Source of the DNA: Laetiporus sulphureus 93-53
Taxonomy: Eukaryota > Basidiomycota > Agaricomycetes > Polyporales > Laetiporaceae
NCBI RefSeq assembly: GCF_001632365.1
Contig: NW_024468513.1
Span: 1,241,876 to 1,305,875, forward strand
Length of the DNA stretch: 64,000 bases
Reading direction: 5' to 3'
How positions within the stretch are numbered: the stretch's first letter is position 1; each line of letters opens with the position of its first letter. The position numbers and the translations under genes were made by a program. Positions 46,377 to 58,645 of this stretch are shown here, piece by piece. The notes below the pieces were generated by a model. It was given only the letters and a program-made list of their open reading frames with translations. It was not told where the DNA came from and did no database searches.

Positions 46377-47333
46377 CTAGTGTGCCTTGCGGTGTTGCTC
46401 AGCAAGGTATCTGCAAACTTGGATGAGTCGGAGTCAATAACACGAATGACGCGCACATACCCCTCGCCAGACCAGAGCGTCAAGAGACCGACAGAGACCG
46501 CAGTGACAATACGCCTGTCCCACGTCGGCCGGTTCCATTCTCTATACGCAAAGTAGCCGACAGTCCCAAGAATGGCGGCGTTCACTGCACAACATTAGCA
46601 CACGAGATGCTTGGAATGACGGAAGACACCCACCAGCACCAAGGAGACCACCAAGCACTCCCGGGCGGAGAAGGTGCTCCTTTGTGACGCGGTAGATGGC
46701 GGCACCTTCCTGCTTGGACTTGCGCTCTTCCTCCTTGCCATGAGGAGTCTGACGGTACTTCTCAGCCGCGTAGGATTCGCCAGAAAGAATAACAAGGGCT
46801 GCTGCTGCGGTGGAGGCGAGGGCGCGCGTATCGCGACGGAGGTGGGGCTCAGTGTAGTACACATATCCTGCGCCGGAGATAAGCCCAATGTTCACTTCGA
46901 GAGTAGAGTTAATTCGTTGAATACAACATTGGGTGAGAAGGACTCACAGAGACCAAGGAGGCCACCTGCGACTGCGGGGCGGAAGAGGTAGTGTTTGGTA
47001 ACCTCCCAGAGGTGGAAGCTCTCCTCCTCTGCCTCGTGGATGTAGTGTTGTGCTCTGCTTTTTGCGTCGTGTGATGTGGGCTCGGAGCCGGGTGCTGGTG
47101 CCTTCTCAGAGGAGGGCGGGGCAGGGTTGGAGGAGGGGACGGATGGGGCGGGATTCACTTTCGCGGCCTCGTTTGCCATGTTGCTCGCAGAAGGGGGCTC
47201 TGTGTTGTAGAGTGCGGGGTCAGGGTGTGGCTGGGTAAAGAGGTTAGGATGTTCCCGAGGAGGAAAGGAAGAGTGATTGCACCTGTTGGGAGAGGGGCGG
47301 GGCGTCGTGAGCGGCGACGGCAGCGTACGACAT
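46377..47333 (-). CDS. OM14-like mitochondrial outer membrane protein with duplicated module
   Basis: Start ATG 47331-47333 (MSYAAVAAHDAPPLSQQ; exon 1 is 47283-47333), stop TAG 46377-46379 after GEGYLAEQHRKAH. A Pro/Ser/Ala-rich N-terminal half is followed by two copies of a ~65-residue module. Each has a V-T-K-x-x-L-x-R-P lead, a Gly-rich hydrophobic segment (GGLLGLVNIGLISGAGYVYY and GGLLGALNAAILGTVGYFAY), a basic stretch, a second hydrophobic segment (ALASTAAAALVILSGESY and IVTAVSVGLLTLWSGEGY) and a charged tail. The module resembles the C-terminal membrane region of yeast Om14, an outer-membrane protein linked to ribosome docking and import; I base this on recalled similarity. The two modules suggest four membrane segments. 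The last intron splits a Gly codon (GG|A). Confidence 0.7.
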
Positions 47334-47992
47334 GGTATTTGGGGCAGAGCCAGACGTGAACTAGGCAATAAGTCTGGAGTCGGCACACGATATATACTCC
47401 GCAAAAATGACATCAGTGGCGTCCTGTGCGTTACGTCATCCGTCGCGCGAGACCGCGTCGCGATCCTCCGCCACAAACGCGTGCCGCCCGCCCGGACCGC
47501 GTTCCAGCCCCGCCCGCCGGGTCCCGCCAGCGTCTCCACCGCGATTGCCGTGCCCCGGAGCGCGCTCGCCCGCGCCGCGTCCCAGCGACTCGAACTCTGT
47601 CCCCGACCGCCACCCGGCCCGCCGCCACTGCGAGCGCCACGCGTGCGCACACGCCGGAGCCCGTCGGCGACCGGTCCATTTGTTGGTCCGCGAACCGCCT
47701 CGCCCCATACATGTCCTTATGACCCCGCGGCCTGTACACGCATGATTGTGCGTACGTACCGCGTCCGCAGATGGTCACCCCGCGATAACGTGTGTCCTCT
47801 CACGCCACTCTCATGAGAGGTTCAGAGCATCAGGATAGTAATTGTACGTCTAGGGTATTCGCGGATCGACTACACGGTCAGGAGTCAAATAAGACGATAT
47901 TTAACCAGAACAGAATGTGTTGTGCTATGATACACAGAAAAAAAATGAATGTCAGATCGAGTGCCTCCGTTCCAACCCAGAGAATAAATCCA
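47334..47992. other. intergenic region upstream of the OM14-like gene
   Basis: 659 bp. It contains a very GC-rich part (about 47420-47700) with open frames in several phases on both strands that reflect base composition rather than a gene. The 3' flank of the CLIP-170 gene is AT-rich (47880-47990). Confidence 0.45.
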
Positions 47993-50900
47993 TCAGAACA
48001 CATCCAGCGAATGCGGGCAATTCGCCGCCAAGTGCCCCCTCCCCTCACAGTCCTCGCAAATCAGCTCCTCGTCGCACACCTCCTCCTCGAGCCCCTCGAG
48101 CCCCTCCGTCATCAGCCCGCCGTCCATGCCCAGCGGCGCACCCTCGTCCTTGAGCAGGTCGCACGTGAAGATGTCGTGCCCCGGGCGCTCGCAGATCTCG
48201 CAGACGGTCTCGAGGTTCGGCGTGGACGTGGACGAAGATGACGCGGACACGGACGGGGTCGCGGAGGTGGGTGTGGACACCGAGGAGCGAGACATCTTCT
48301 TCTGCGAGCGTGCGAGTTTGTCCTTGAGCTTCTCGATCTCGGACTCGAGCTCTTCCTATATAAGCGATCAGTACGCATCATTAAAGAGGGATGGCGAAAG
48401 CTAGTACGTACTTCCCGGTAGATCTGAAGAATGCAATCAGCGCGTTCCTCGGAAGACAGGACGCAAGACGTACCTTCGACTCAATCAGCGTCTCCAGCTC
48501 GCTGATCTCTTTATTGAGCTGCAATGCACCGTGAATACGCAATCACACGTCATTCTGCAGATACTCACATCATGAATCGTCCGCGCGCTCGTCCGCTCCG
48601 CCTCCACAAGCTTCTTGCGCAGCTGCTCGAGCTCAGTCTGCCGCACCGTGTTAGTCACTGGCAAATACTAGAGACCGTTGAGCGCCGCACCTCGTGCTTC
48701 TTCTGCATCTTCACAATGTCCTCCGCAGAACCTGCACCATCAGCCGCGTAGGCAAGCGACTCCTCCTCGCGCATGAAACTCTGCTCGACGTTCTCCTCGA
48801 GCGTCTTGAGTTCCTATAACGAAGTGATGAACAACGTTGGCATTAATGCGGTAACGCCCAATCTACCTGACGAAGCTGGTCCGTCTCCGAGAGAAGGAAG
48901 TTGTTCTCCTGCTCGAGCGCCTTGTTCCGCTGAGCCTGTGCCGAGTTCTCCATCTGCAGCTCTTGCACGATGTGCCTGACATGAGAGCGTTCAACAGCCT
49001 ACTCTCACAGAAAGGGAAACCGACATCGCAACACGCACTTGAGCCCGGTGATCTCGTCCCGCGCGCTCGAGATGTCATGCTTGGACGAGGACGCCTTGCC
49101 GCTTTCGATCCCGTTCACAGGGATCTCGCGGTTGACCTTCTTGCGCAGGTTCTCCAGCTCCGCCGTGCGCTCGTCCACCAGCGACTGCAGCGCTGCCACT
49201 TCCGCATGCGCCGAGTCTCGTTCGGCCTTGCTTTCCGCGAGCTGCCCATGCAACTGCCATGCCGGTGAGCGTCCGCATATGAACTTGGACAGCAAGCACG
49301 ATGTGCTCACCTCGGCCGTATCCGTCTTGGACTTCTCCAGTAGTTCGGTAAGCTCGTGAATCCTGGGCTCAATTTCGGCTGGTCCGGCAATGGGTGTGCT
49401 GACGTCGTGAGGATGTTCGGATCGAGACTCGCAGAGCTGGTGTTTGAGATGCTCGATTTCCTCCATGAAACGAGTGCGGTCCGCTGCTGACCGACGGATA
49501 ACGGCATTGATCTTCTCATCGCCGGATGCGATCGAGTTTATGCTCTCAAGATCCTACGATGAAAGACACGGTATCAGTGCGCGCAATAAAGTGGCTGTCC
49601 ATGGCACGTACGGCAATCTCGCTCCGAAGGCCTTCAATCTCTGCTCTCGCATTCTCCAACGCAACTTTGCTCTCCCGCAGAGCCTCGTCGAGCTCCTCAA
49701 TCCGCTGGCGTGCTGTCTTCTCCGAACGTATCACCTGCTGCGTCTCCTCCTTCGCCGCCGCGAGCTCCTTGTGCAGGCCGTCCTCCCTGTCCGTGAACTG
49801 CACCATGCGCTCGTGCGCCGCAGCCTCCTCCTTCTCAAGCGTGGCATGCGCATCCTCGAGCTGATCCTCCAGCGCAGCAATCCTCTTCTGCAGGTGCTGC
49901 ACCTGCTCTCGGAGCGCCTCGTTGTCGATCTCTACCGCCGTGATGGCCTGGCCGTGTGCGGTGGTTGGGGATGGCGGACGATCCTGCGCACGGAGCTGCT
50001 CTTGTAGCGACGCGACGAGGTCCTCCAGCTCATACCGCTGGCTGTCCGCCGTGCTGAGCCGTTCCTCGTATAGCGCGATGGTTTCCTGCACAAACAATCA
50101 AGAGCGGTAGCTGCGATAACAAACTCTGGACAAACCTGCCCTGCGTTCCGTAGCTCATCCACCTGCCCGCCCAGCTCCTTCCTCTCCTCCTCCAGCTCCA
50201 CGTATGCCTTCTGCACCCGCGCTTCCAACAGAGTAATCTCCGCATCCTTGGCCCGCACGACAGCGTCGTTCTCGGTTTGGAGGCCTTCCTTCTCTTCGAG
50301 CAACTCCTTCAGGTTCGTGACCAGGGCCTCCTTATCATCCAGCTTGGATTGGACGTCCCTGACGCGAGCTTCGAACTCGCTCTTGATCTTGTCGATATCC
50401 GCAGTTGTCTGTTTGGCGGCCCTCTCGAGACTCTCGATGGTGGTGTCACGTTCACTGAGTGTGCGCTCGTTGTTCCGAGCTTGAGCCTCCAGCTCCACGA
50501 CGCGTGCAGCGCCCTGCTTCTGATCAGCGGAAATCCTCTCTATGCGGCTGGCAGTCTCCTGCTCTGCGGCCTCGAACTTCTCGGTTGCCGTTCGCAATCG
50601 CTTGTTCTCATCCTCCATGGCATCCAGGCGCGACTGCAATATCTCGACCTGATTTTGGAGCTCGAAGGCATTGCTGATGCTCGTCGGAAAGACACTGCTC
50701 GAGCTTGTCGATGCAGAGGACTCTGGACGAGGATTGGGTGGCACCTTGCCGGACATGAGCTCCGCGATCTGGTCTTGCAATGCCTTCCCGCTCTGTTGCA
50801 GGTCAGAGAGCAAGCCGACGTCGCCGTTGGCCTCGGTCATTGAGATAGAACGAGCCATTAGCGAGGTACTTGAGAGGGAGGCGGGAGGCGGCAACGCAAC

Positions 50901-52364
50901 AGAACTGAGTACTCGAGCACGCGGAGTACTGAGTGAAGTACGTTGCCTTGCGGAAGTAGGGGACGGCATGCCAATGCCGATGGATGTTCTGGAGGGTGGC
51001 TTCGGTGTAGCGAATGGAGAGGTAGGGGAGGAGACATGGCCAGGACGTTGCGTCGGCGAGAATCCTGTCGATCTGCTTGGGCTGCTATTGCCAGACCTGG
51101 CTGCCGCTGAAACCCGCGAACCGAGCTGCTTCGCAGTCATGCCCACATACTTCGACGCACGCGATCCTGGGGTGATTGCAGCATGTGGAGGCGCAGTTTT
51201 CGTAGGAGTGGTCATTTTCATCATGCGAGCCGATCCAGCAGAGCCGCTGCGCGTAGAGATAGGACGTATCGCTGGTGTTCGTCGGCCTGTCGATGCCGCA
51301 GGGGTGCCCCGCCCGTTACTTATGGACGGCGTGATGCGTCCATTCGATAGCGATACTGATGGGGTCTTACGCCCAGCAGGCATGGTGGCCGAAGCGGAGG
51401 CTGGAAAACCCGAGTATGGAATGGAAGGCGTCATTCGGCCATGGCGAGAGGAAGCAACGGATGAAGGACGGGAAGAGGAAGTGTAATCGGCTGTGGGGGC
51501 GGACAGCTTCGTTGAGGCGACGAACACGCCACAATTAGGTAGGCATACAAAGTATGATTTTCTTTATCAGACAAGCAAAACGGCGATGTGAGCAACTGGA
51601 GACAGAGACTAGCAAATGATTCAAAAGACCTCGGTCGGTGCATGATTTATCTAACGCTGAGAGTCAATGCGAATGCATTTGTGGCTGTTATTCCTAATGA
51701 CCGATGCCATCCAAAGTGCACAACATCAAAGTCATTGTGTGCAGCACCGTCCGCCTCAACGTAGAGATTATAATGAACAGCTGGCTCACCCACTGACAGT
51801 TCCGTTGTTTTTGCCTTTCCCAACAAATGCCCCATTCAATTCCACTCCAGCCCAGTGCCCAGGCTTGCCATCGATTTCTCCCAGATACCTTAGCGTTCCC
51901 TCGAAACCGAGAGACTCAATCCGCACGTTGTCACCCACCTCAAACGGCCTACCAGTACGACTAGCGCTGCGAGCAATCACATCGGATTGACGGCTAGGAG
52001 GACGATGAGTCGTAGTCCTTGAGCTTGAAATAGTTGCTCGAAGTGGAGCGGAGCTCACAGCAGACGTGGAAGAGGCTACAGAGGATGGTCGACCAGTGAC
52101 AGACTGTCGTCCGTTATATGGAGGCGACAATGACGTGCCCGAGACATCGCTGTAACGTCCGTGGCGATGCTGGGCAGGATCATAGGCCTTGATTGCATCG
52201 GAGAAGGCCCTAGAGGCGTATTCATTGTCTGATGACAGTGGAGGGTTATGACCTGCGGACGAAGGTGCTCGCGACCTGACACCGCCTGGGACAGGAATGC
52301 CAGTTGATTTGCCTGGAGGGGTTATGCCAGACTGGCGGCCTTTGCCTGGCGCATACGTCGACAT
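47993..52364 (-). CDS. BIK1: CLIP-170 family microtubule plus-end protein
   Basis: Microtubule plus-end tracking protein (Bik1/Tip1/CLIP-170). Start ATG 52362-52364, stop 47993-47995. Order of parts: a Ser-rich basic N-terminus; one CAP-Gly domain ([19 protein letters not shown] ... GHWAGVELN ... [16 protein letters not shown] ... [10 protein letters not shown]), split by an unusually long 228-nt intron (51562-51789); a Ser/Thr/Pro/Arg-rich linker; about 700 residues of coiled coil with heptad patterns; and two CCHC zinc knuckles ([14 protein letters not shown] and [14 protein letters not shown]). The protein ends LDVF. In CLIP-170 and Bik1 the knuckles and an aromatic C-terminus bind CAP-Gly domains and p150glued/dynein partners. 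Several short introns interrupt the coiled coil. It is divergent from bL34m (183 bp between starts). Confidence 0.92.
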
Positions 52365-52547
52365 AGAGCGGCCCAGCAGTGGCGGAAGAGATGGTGTGCA
52401 GAGTCAACTTGCAATTCTAGGCGAACATGCAGATCATTCCCTGCGAACATGGTTTCTGAGGTCCCGCAACAGCGTCCATTCGGGGTCCCCTTAGTGCTCG
52501 TCCTCGCAAGGTCGCCCAGGACGGCAAGCTCAACGACGGACCTCAGC

Positions 52548-52910
52548 ATGCCTCGCATACCGTTTCAGCTATCGCGGCTACTCGCTCGTCCGCCAACGCT
52601 GCGGCCAATAATTCCCCCAAATGTCTCCTTGTCCCGCGCTGCTCCGTCTCTCACGGCCGTGCTGCCGCGACCGGTCCCGTCGTTGCTCGCGAGTCGCGTA
52701 ATGCGCCCACTAACGGCAGCACTCAGCACGCCGTCTCCAGTTCTCTCCGTTCTCCAGCAAACACGTCATACCACCTATGGACAAGAATATCAACCATCGC
52801 AGCGCAAGCGCAAGCGCAGACACGGTTTCCTTGCGAGGATGCGGTCCCGTAGCGGACGCAAAATCTTGGCCAGGCGTAGGGCAAAGGGGAGACGATTCCT
52901 GTCGCATTGA
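52548..52910 (+). CDS. MRPL34: mitochondrial ribosomal protein bL34m
   Basis: Large-subunit mitoribosomal protein. A single exon of 120 residues starts [16 protein letters not shown]. The N-terminal ~75 residues are Arg/Ser/Pro-rich and act as a mitochondrial targeting extension. The C-terminal 45 residues are the complete bL34 core: [19 protein letters not shown] then [20 protein letters not shown] and RRFLSH. The frame is open upstream to 52449, but those residues lie in the divergent promoter and look non-coding. Confidence 0.95.
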   Translation: MPRIPFQLSRLLARPPTLRPIIPPNVSLSRAAPSLTAVLPRPVPSLLASRVMRPLTAALSTPSPVLSVLQQTRHTTYGQEYQPSQRKRKRRHGFLARMRSRSGRKILARRRAKGRRFLSH

Positions 52911-53786
52911 GCCATTGGAGGGGATACTATGAGCTTCTAGCTGAGCCGCGTGGGTGAGCAGCCGTGCAGCCATTTGCGTGCCGTCATTCGATTGAAAGCG
53001 ATGTCAGCTCGCGTATCATATCATCGTCTCATATAATGGGCCAGTCATCGGCTTCTGTCAAAAACCTATCACTCGCCTCATCTGTACACTGACGGATTCG
53101 TCGTCACCCGGATAGTGATCATAAATGGTGGCCTTCGCTTAGAACAAGAAGAAGATAGAGATCAGGTCGTATGTCTGATCTAGATTGCCTTGTCATTCCA
53201 CGGGGTTGTAAAACAGCAATCCTCGTACCGTGCGCGGTCCTTTCTGTCTGATCCGGCCGTGAATCAGCATGGGTATGCTTGATTGAAACCGCCCTACGAC
53301 TTCGCATGGTCCACCACCAAGGTCGACGAAGCACATCGGGTCAATGTGACATCCTGCTACTGATTTACAATCTATGAGACATGTCTCCGATTGGGATTTG
53401 CACATGCTCGGATTGGTGATGTTATGGAGCTTGATGTTTTCAGCTCCCTTCTAACCAACTAGGGAAACCATAGTCTGAACTAAGTCCTTGTCGCTGATTC
53501 TTACAACTCTGACTTGGCCGTCTCACCAAAGGTTTTGAGCGATTATAATTGCCTTCCAGAGCTGCTCTCGTTGACATTCATTCTGATCAACTTATGCGCC
53601 TCCACTTGTCGGTTTCCAGCTTTGCTGTGGTGTCAAGGAGCATTGTAAAGAAAATGCATGCTGGCAATGTGCAAAGTGGTCTGCCAAGGAAGGCGGGCAA
53701 GTCACATCGATACCAGCATAGTACTGTTTATGGAATCCTGTTTGATGGTGTTTTCTAGATGAATAAGGCATACTGAACGTTTATGA
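52911..53786. other. intergenic region before the repeat copy
   Basis: 876 bp. No gene is recognised. A 70-codon minus-strand frame (53193-53405) has a moderately protein-like composition (MCFVDLGGGPCEVVGRF) but no family I know. Confidence 0.35.
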
Positions 53787-54595
53787 TGGTAGGGCCGGTA
53801 CCGGCAGCGCCCGCTACGACGAGCAGTTCAGGACAGCGGGTCGTATGAGGCGATGTGTGTGATTGAGCGTGGGTAAGCCGATGTATTTACTCTGACTCNN
53901 NNNNNNNNNNNNNNNNNNNNNNNNNNNNNNNNNNNNNNNNNNNNNNNNNNNNNNNNNNNNNNNNNNNNNNNNNNNNNNNNNNNNNNNNNNNNNNNNNNGG
54001 GACTGTCAGCAGGTTTTTTTCCCGTGTGTTCACGGTCTCCGACTGTCCATGTATCGCATTTCGCCGATTATATGAGTATATCTGCTGGTGGCGGTTGCGG
54101 TTATATAATGGGTGATATAGTTCATGCTAAAGAAATGTTATGGAACAATGTGTACGACACCTGGTAACCGCGAGCCGGGTACAATCCAAATGCAAAGACA
54201 AAGCACATTATTTAGGTAGCATTAACATCTGTTAACCGCTGTCTTCTGTATTCTGTCCAGTAGCATCGTGTATGTAGGTCGGTAGTTGTAGTTATAGCAA
54301 AAGGACATGATATTTCATAGTAAGAAAATGTTACGGGATAGCGCGTAAAACGCCTGTAGGCATCAGACGAGGTACGCAAGTGACCTCGTCTGGTCCATCA
54401 TCTACTTGAATGAGCATGAATTAGAGCACGACTATGTCAGATACTTTTAGGACTTGAAGGAAACTGTGCGCAGTGAGGCACTGATGAGCAAGGAATGGGC
54501 AAACTGTGCTGAAGCGAGTGCCAAGATGATGTTGTGGCTGTGCACGTGATTTGACGTTACCCTAAGACCCTCTACTATCGTAGCGGGAATAGTGG
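53787..54595. repeat. repeat element, copy 1, with inverted ends (contains assembly gap)
   Basis: The left block 53787-53823 (TGGTAGGGCCGG... to CTACGACGAG) and the right block 54566-54591 (GACCC...TCGTAGCGGGAATA) match the two ends of the copy at 62096-62494. Within this copy CCCGCTACGA (53810-53819) and TCGTAGCGGG (54578-54587) are perfect inverted repeats. The left block also holds a 12-bp palindrome (GCCGGTACCGGC). No transposase frame is inside, and 100 bp are unknown. It is most like a non-autonomous DNA element; the class is unknown. Confidence 0.55.
53899..53998. other. assembly gap (100 N)
   Basis: A run of exactly 100 N, the usual placeholder for a gap of unknown size. It lies inside the repeat copy, so sequence and length between the flanks are not known. 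Confidence 0.99.
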
Positions 54596-54867
54596 ACTTG
54601 GAACTGGCCACGGCCACGGTAGTATCCTCGTTGCATCAATCGCGATCGATCACGATCGAGGAGCGCGAGACCCGTATGTAGTATGTACCTGCCAGTGAAT
54701 ATGTACTACCTGAGTGTGAGACGACCCTCACGTCCGGCGTCCGCTCATCTCCTATCTCGCGCCATCCGTCTCCTCCTACAGATTCTCCTTTACGGAGCAT
54801 TTCGTCTGTGTCTTTTATTGGGAGCCTAGTCACCGAAGATCACGAATATCACGAAATTCTTTTTCTC

Positions 54868-57042
54868 ATGACTCGACCGAAGCCGACAATCGATTACTCG
54901 CTGTATCTGGTGACAGGTCGCGAGCTGCTACCACAGTGCAAGGTCAGACGAGAGGTCCCGTAGATGTGGATTGTGGATTGAGACTAAATGCATCGAACAG
55001 GACTACTTCGAATCCCTCGAAGAAGTAGAGAGCATTTCTGTACTCTCCGCGCGTTAACGACCGACTTTATTCTCTGTCTAGTCCTTACAGGGAGGCGTGA
55101 CTCTCGTGCAGATCAGAGAGAAAAACACTGAAACTGGGGAGGTCAGCCGTGCCTCCACTTGACATTCCAACCTCACGTTGAAGTCTCGCAGTTCCTCGAG
55201 ATCGCCCGTAGGTCCAAGGAAATATGCCGAAAGTACAACGTACCTATCCTCATTAATGACCGCATCGATATTGCCCTCGGCATGGGCGCTGATGGCGTCC
55301 ACATTGGACAGACCGACATGCCCATAGCGGTTGCTCGTTCTCTGCTTCCGGATAATGCGGTTATCGGCGTTACTTGCAACACGGTGGAGCATGTCAAACA
55401 AGCGGTCAAGGATGGTGCTGATTATGTCGGCATTGGGCCGGCATGGACTACTCAGACCAAGAAGCTGACAAGTCCCGTTGTTGGCGTGAGGGGCCTTGGG
55501 GACATGCTAAAGGCTCTTGATGGGACGAATGTCAAGGCAGTCTCGATCGGTAATCATGCTGGAGTTAACCATTATGAAACTTGTTGCTTACACTCTATGT
55601 GCACTCAGGTGGAATCAAGTCGACAAATGCCTTGCATTGCTTGCACGGAGCAGTGTCTACGACAGGTCACACGCTCGATGGATTGGCGGTGGTGAGTGAT
55701 ATCGTGGCGTCACCGGAACCTAAAGTCGCGGCCGAAAAGCTCGCCACCATCGTACGGGCATTCAAGTCCAACCCGCCGTCAAGATTCTCTCTTCCAAGTG
55801 GCATTTATTCTCCCGAGTATCTGAAGGACCGCGTCGGGGCATTGATATCCTCCATCAGAGAACATGGCCCTTTAATTCAGCAGGTAATTTTGCAGAAATG
55901 TCTGGAGTTCTTCGCGGACTTATCCTGCTGATGATATCTCAGATTACGAACACCGTCGTAACCACCCAGTCTGCAAACGCCACCCTCGCTCTGGGCGCAT
56001 CACCGATCATGGCCACCGCCCCACAAGAGATGGAAGACCTGAGCAAGGCCATCGGCGCGCTGCTCGCCAACTTCGGCACTATCGCAGATCTGGACGGGAT
56101 GCTTTTGGCAGGTTCGTCTATATCCTCAGCCGAGCTGCGCTCCTCTCGATTCAACCTGATGTTCAGGCAGGCATGCGAATATAAACCGCAAGCCGATCGT
56201 GTTCGACCCTGTAGGTGTGGGCTCATCGCGGTACAGGCGAACATCTGCCGATAGTGCGTGCGATATCGTGTGTGATGCGAATCTCACTGTTGTCCTGACA
56301 TTATGTTCTTGTCATTCGCAGCGCTGCTTAATACATGGCAAGCCACGGTCATCAAAGGCAACGCAGGAGAACTCGCTTCGTTGGCGAACTCTCAAGAGGT
56401 CCGTGATTGCCCGCATGAAAGGTTCTCTCAGCAACCGCCGCTGACACCAAAGTAGGTTCAATCAAAAGGCGTGGACAGCGTCGGTACAGGCTTTAAAGAC
56501 CCAGTCAACTTCGTACGCGATCTCGCCCGGAAAGAGCGTACGTCGAAATTCCATCACGCATCCCGCGCACCTGTCACTTTCTGACTATGATCCCTAGGCA
56601 GCATAGTCGTCCTGACCGGTGTACAAGACTACGTCTCGAACGGAGAGATCGTCGTTCGCTTGTCCAACGGCCATCCTTATCTGGGCGAGATCACCGGGTC
56701 CGGATGTATGGTCGGCACCTGTGTGGCGACCTTCTGCGCGGCAGGGCGGTTAGATGAGATCGGCAGCGAGTCGCAATTGGAGGATGGGAAACTCGTGCGC
56801 GGTGATATGCTCGTTGCTGCTGTGGGAGGGTGAGTCGGATTCGCTGATTGATTGATGCGTATGATTTCTTGACATGATCTGGCAGAGTGCTAGCTCTCAC
56901 GGTGTCTTCCGAGTATGCGGCCGCAAGGGAGGACGTCAAAGGCAGCGGGACGTTCTTGCCCGCCCTCATTGACGAGCTGGGCAAGTTGTCGGCACAGAAA
57001 ATCGGGGAGACTGCTAAGATAGAAGTATTCCGAGGACTATAG
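54868..57042 (+). CDS. THI6: thiamine phosphate synthase / hydroxyethylthiazole kinase (bifunctional)
   Basis: Joins the thiazole and pyrimidine halves of thiamine. The N-terminal TenI/ThiE-like half couples HMP-PP and HET-P; the C-terminal ThiM-like half phosphorylates hydroxyethylthiazole. Start ATG 54868 (MTRPKPTIDYSLYLVT), stop TAG 57040-57042. ThiE motifs: VTLVQIREKN, ILINDRIDIALGMGADGVHIGQTDMP, VGIGPAWTTQTKK, GGIKSTN. ThiM motifs: ITNTVVTTQSANATLALGASPIM, KPIVFDPVGVG, VIKGNAGELASL, LGEITGSGCMVGT (with the catalytic Cys). The third TPS exon region begins with a 24-nt exon (55001-55024). About ten introns. I looked for a TPP riboswitch upstream and saw none. It converges on the dioxygenase gene (130 bp). 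Confidence 0.94.
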
Positions 57043-57172
57043 ACGACGATTGTTGGGTGCAACAGAATGCCGATGCACCATGAGAACTCTTATGTAATGA
57101 TACAGAGAACGTACAACGACAACATACACGGTTAACGTTGAATGGGCGCGCGCATCTGCATGCCCTGAACGC

Positions 57173-58645
57173 TCACGCACTAACAGGAACTGTCCTAGGG
57201 TTGGGCTCGTCCAGAATATGAGGGAACGGCGTCTCAGCAGTGGGCTGCAGCCAGTTCTTGTCATCATATGTCGCGTACGGCGGGGACTCAATCATGTGGA
57301 ACGCGTATGCAAAGCGCGTATTGGGGCTGAGATTCTTCTCCGACTTGTGCAGCACGCTTCCGTGGATGAGGACCATATCGCCTGCGCAACAATCATCAGA
57401 AACCACTAATTTGCAAGATGGGATCCGCTCACCGGGCATGCAGGCTTCTAGCAGATACTTTCCTTCTGGAACCTTCGGTGCCCTGTCAGGAGGTATCAGG
57501 ATCTCGAAGCCAGTGCCGCCCTGTGGAAGGCGAACGAAGCGTTTCGTGATCGGAGCGGTGAGGTGGGAGCCCGGGAGGAAGGAGAGGGCACCGTTCTCTG
57601 ACGTGCACTTCTCCAGCGCTATCCAGACCCCGAGCGCTGTCGGAGGATCGGTGTACTAGCGGAGCAAAGTTACTGTTCGGGGAACAAACGATAGTAGTTA
57701 AACCGGGCTTACAAGGAACGTCCTGAGATAGGCATAGATCGTGCTCAACCAAACTGGCTCGATATGCATGAGAGAAAACACGTACGAATCATTGTGCTCA
57801 GGCACTGCATGCGGCATTGCAGGAAGGCATGAACAATCAGCAGCTGCGCGCAGCGTTGGGTTGCCGACCCACCTACCTTCCCCACCGATCTGAGGTTGCT
57901 TGCAAATCACCATGGACTGCAGCGCTACGGTATAAACAATATCAAGATGCATTGTGTAATACCGGGACATGGAGCAACTACGCACCAACAGGGTCGTGAT
58001 GAAACTGCAGATCGCGCACGACCGATTCCATCGCCTCATTCTCCAGAGTGACCTTGCGGAACACTGGATCTTGTTCATGCAGTCCTGGGACGCATCGCAT
58101 GCAATCTAGCCTGCTTACTAGTTACTACGATGATGTAGCTGCTCACCATGCCCGATCTTGTTGACTGCCCTATCCTTAGGCCTGTTCAGCTTGCCGTCCG
58201 GCCCAACTGCATCTTCCTCGAGGAAATAGCGGATCTTGTCTCCTGAAGTGAGGAAGTAGTCATCTCCGACGTGGTTGTCGTCCCCAGTTGTGAACCTAGT
58301 CTGAAAGACAGTCAGACGAGCATATACGGTAGATAAGGTGCCAGCATGCTCACCAACGGATGGTCTTCGATAGTGAAACTTTCAAGCAGCTGCTTGGAAC
58401 GTTCCAGCAACGCTTCTGTATCTTCCGGGCTTAAAAAGCTGGGCAGCCGAAGGTAACTGTATGGTAATGAGCTTGAGTACGAAGAACAAGGAAGCGTCTA
58501 ACTACCCGTCCCGACGGAACTGTGGTAGCCGATAATGGCCCTCTTATTTAGATCATTCAACACAAAAGCGTATCATGTTGAACATGCCAACCTTCTCAAC
58601 CTGCTCCTGAGTGAGATATTCTAGTTTCTTTACGGTCGACGGCAT
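57173..58645 (-). CDS. phytanoyl-CoA dioxygenase family protein (PHYHD1-like)
   Basis: Fe(II)/2-oxoglutarate-dependent oxygenase of the PhyH family. Start ATG 58643-58645 (MPSTVKKLEYLTQEQVEK), stop 57173-57175. The iron-binding facial triad is visible: the His-x-Asp in PEHNDSTFLYTDPP (split by an intron near 57800) and a distal His in GDMVLIHGSVLHKSEKN, followed by the 2-oxoglutarate-binding Arg in NTRFAYAFHMIES. Other landmarks are DGYLRLPSFLS, LQFHHDPV, GVWIALEKCTSENGALSFLPGSH and CMPGDMV. Length about 300 residues in eight or so exons, consistent with PHYHD1-type proteins. Fungal homologs have varied substrates, so I do not name one. No peroxisomal signal (the protein ends TVPVSA). Confidence 0.9.

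Noticed and set aside
47420..47770. Several overlapping 90-115-codon ORFs in a GC-rich stretch
   Set aside because: Open in multiple frames on both strands because of high GC; no domain, and located in the promoter of the OM14-like gene.
50671..51486. Long plus-strand ORF of 271 codons
   Set aside because: It lies fully antisense to the Ser/Thr/Pro-rich linker of the CLIP-170 gene and has no domain; a shadow of the real gene.
54596..54867. Possible TPP riboswitch upstream of THI6
   Set aside because: The conserved CTGAGA and GAACCTGATC-type elements in the right order and spacing are not present.
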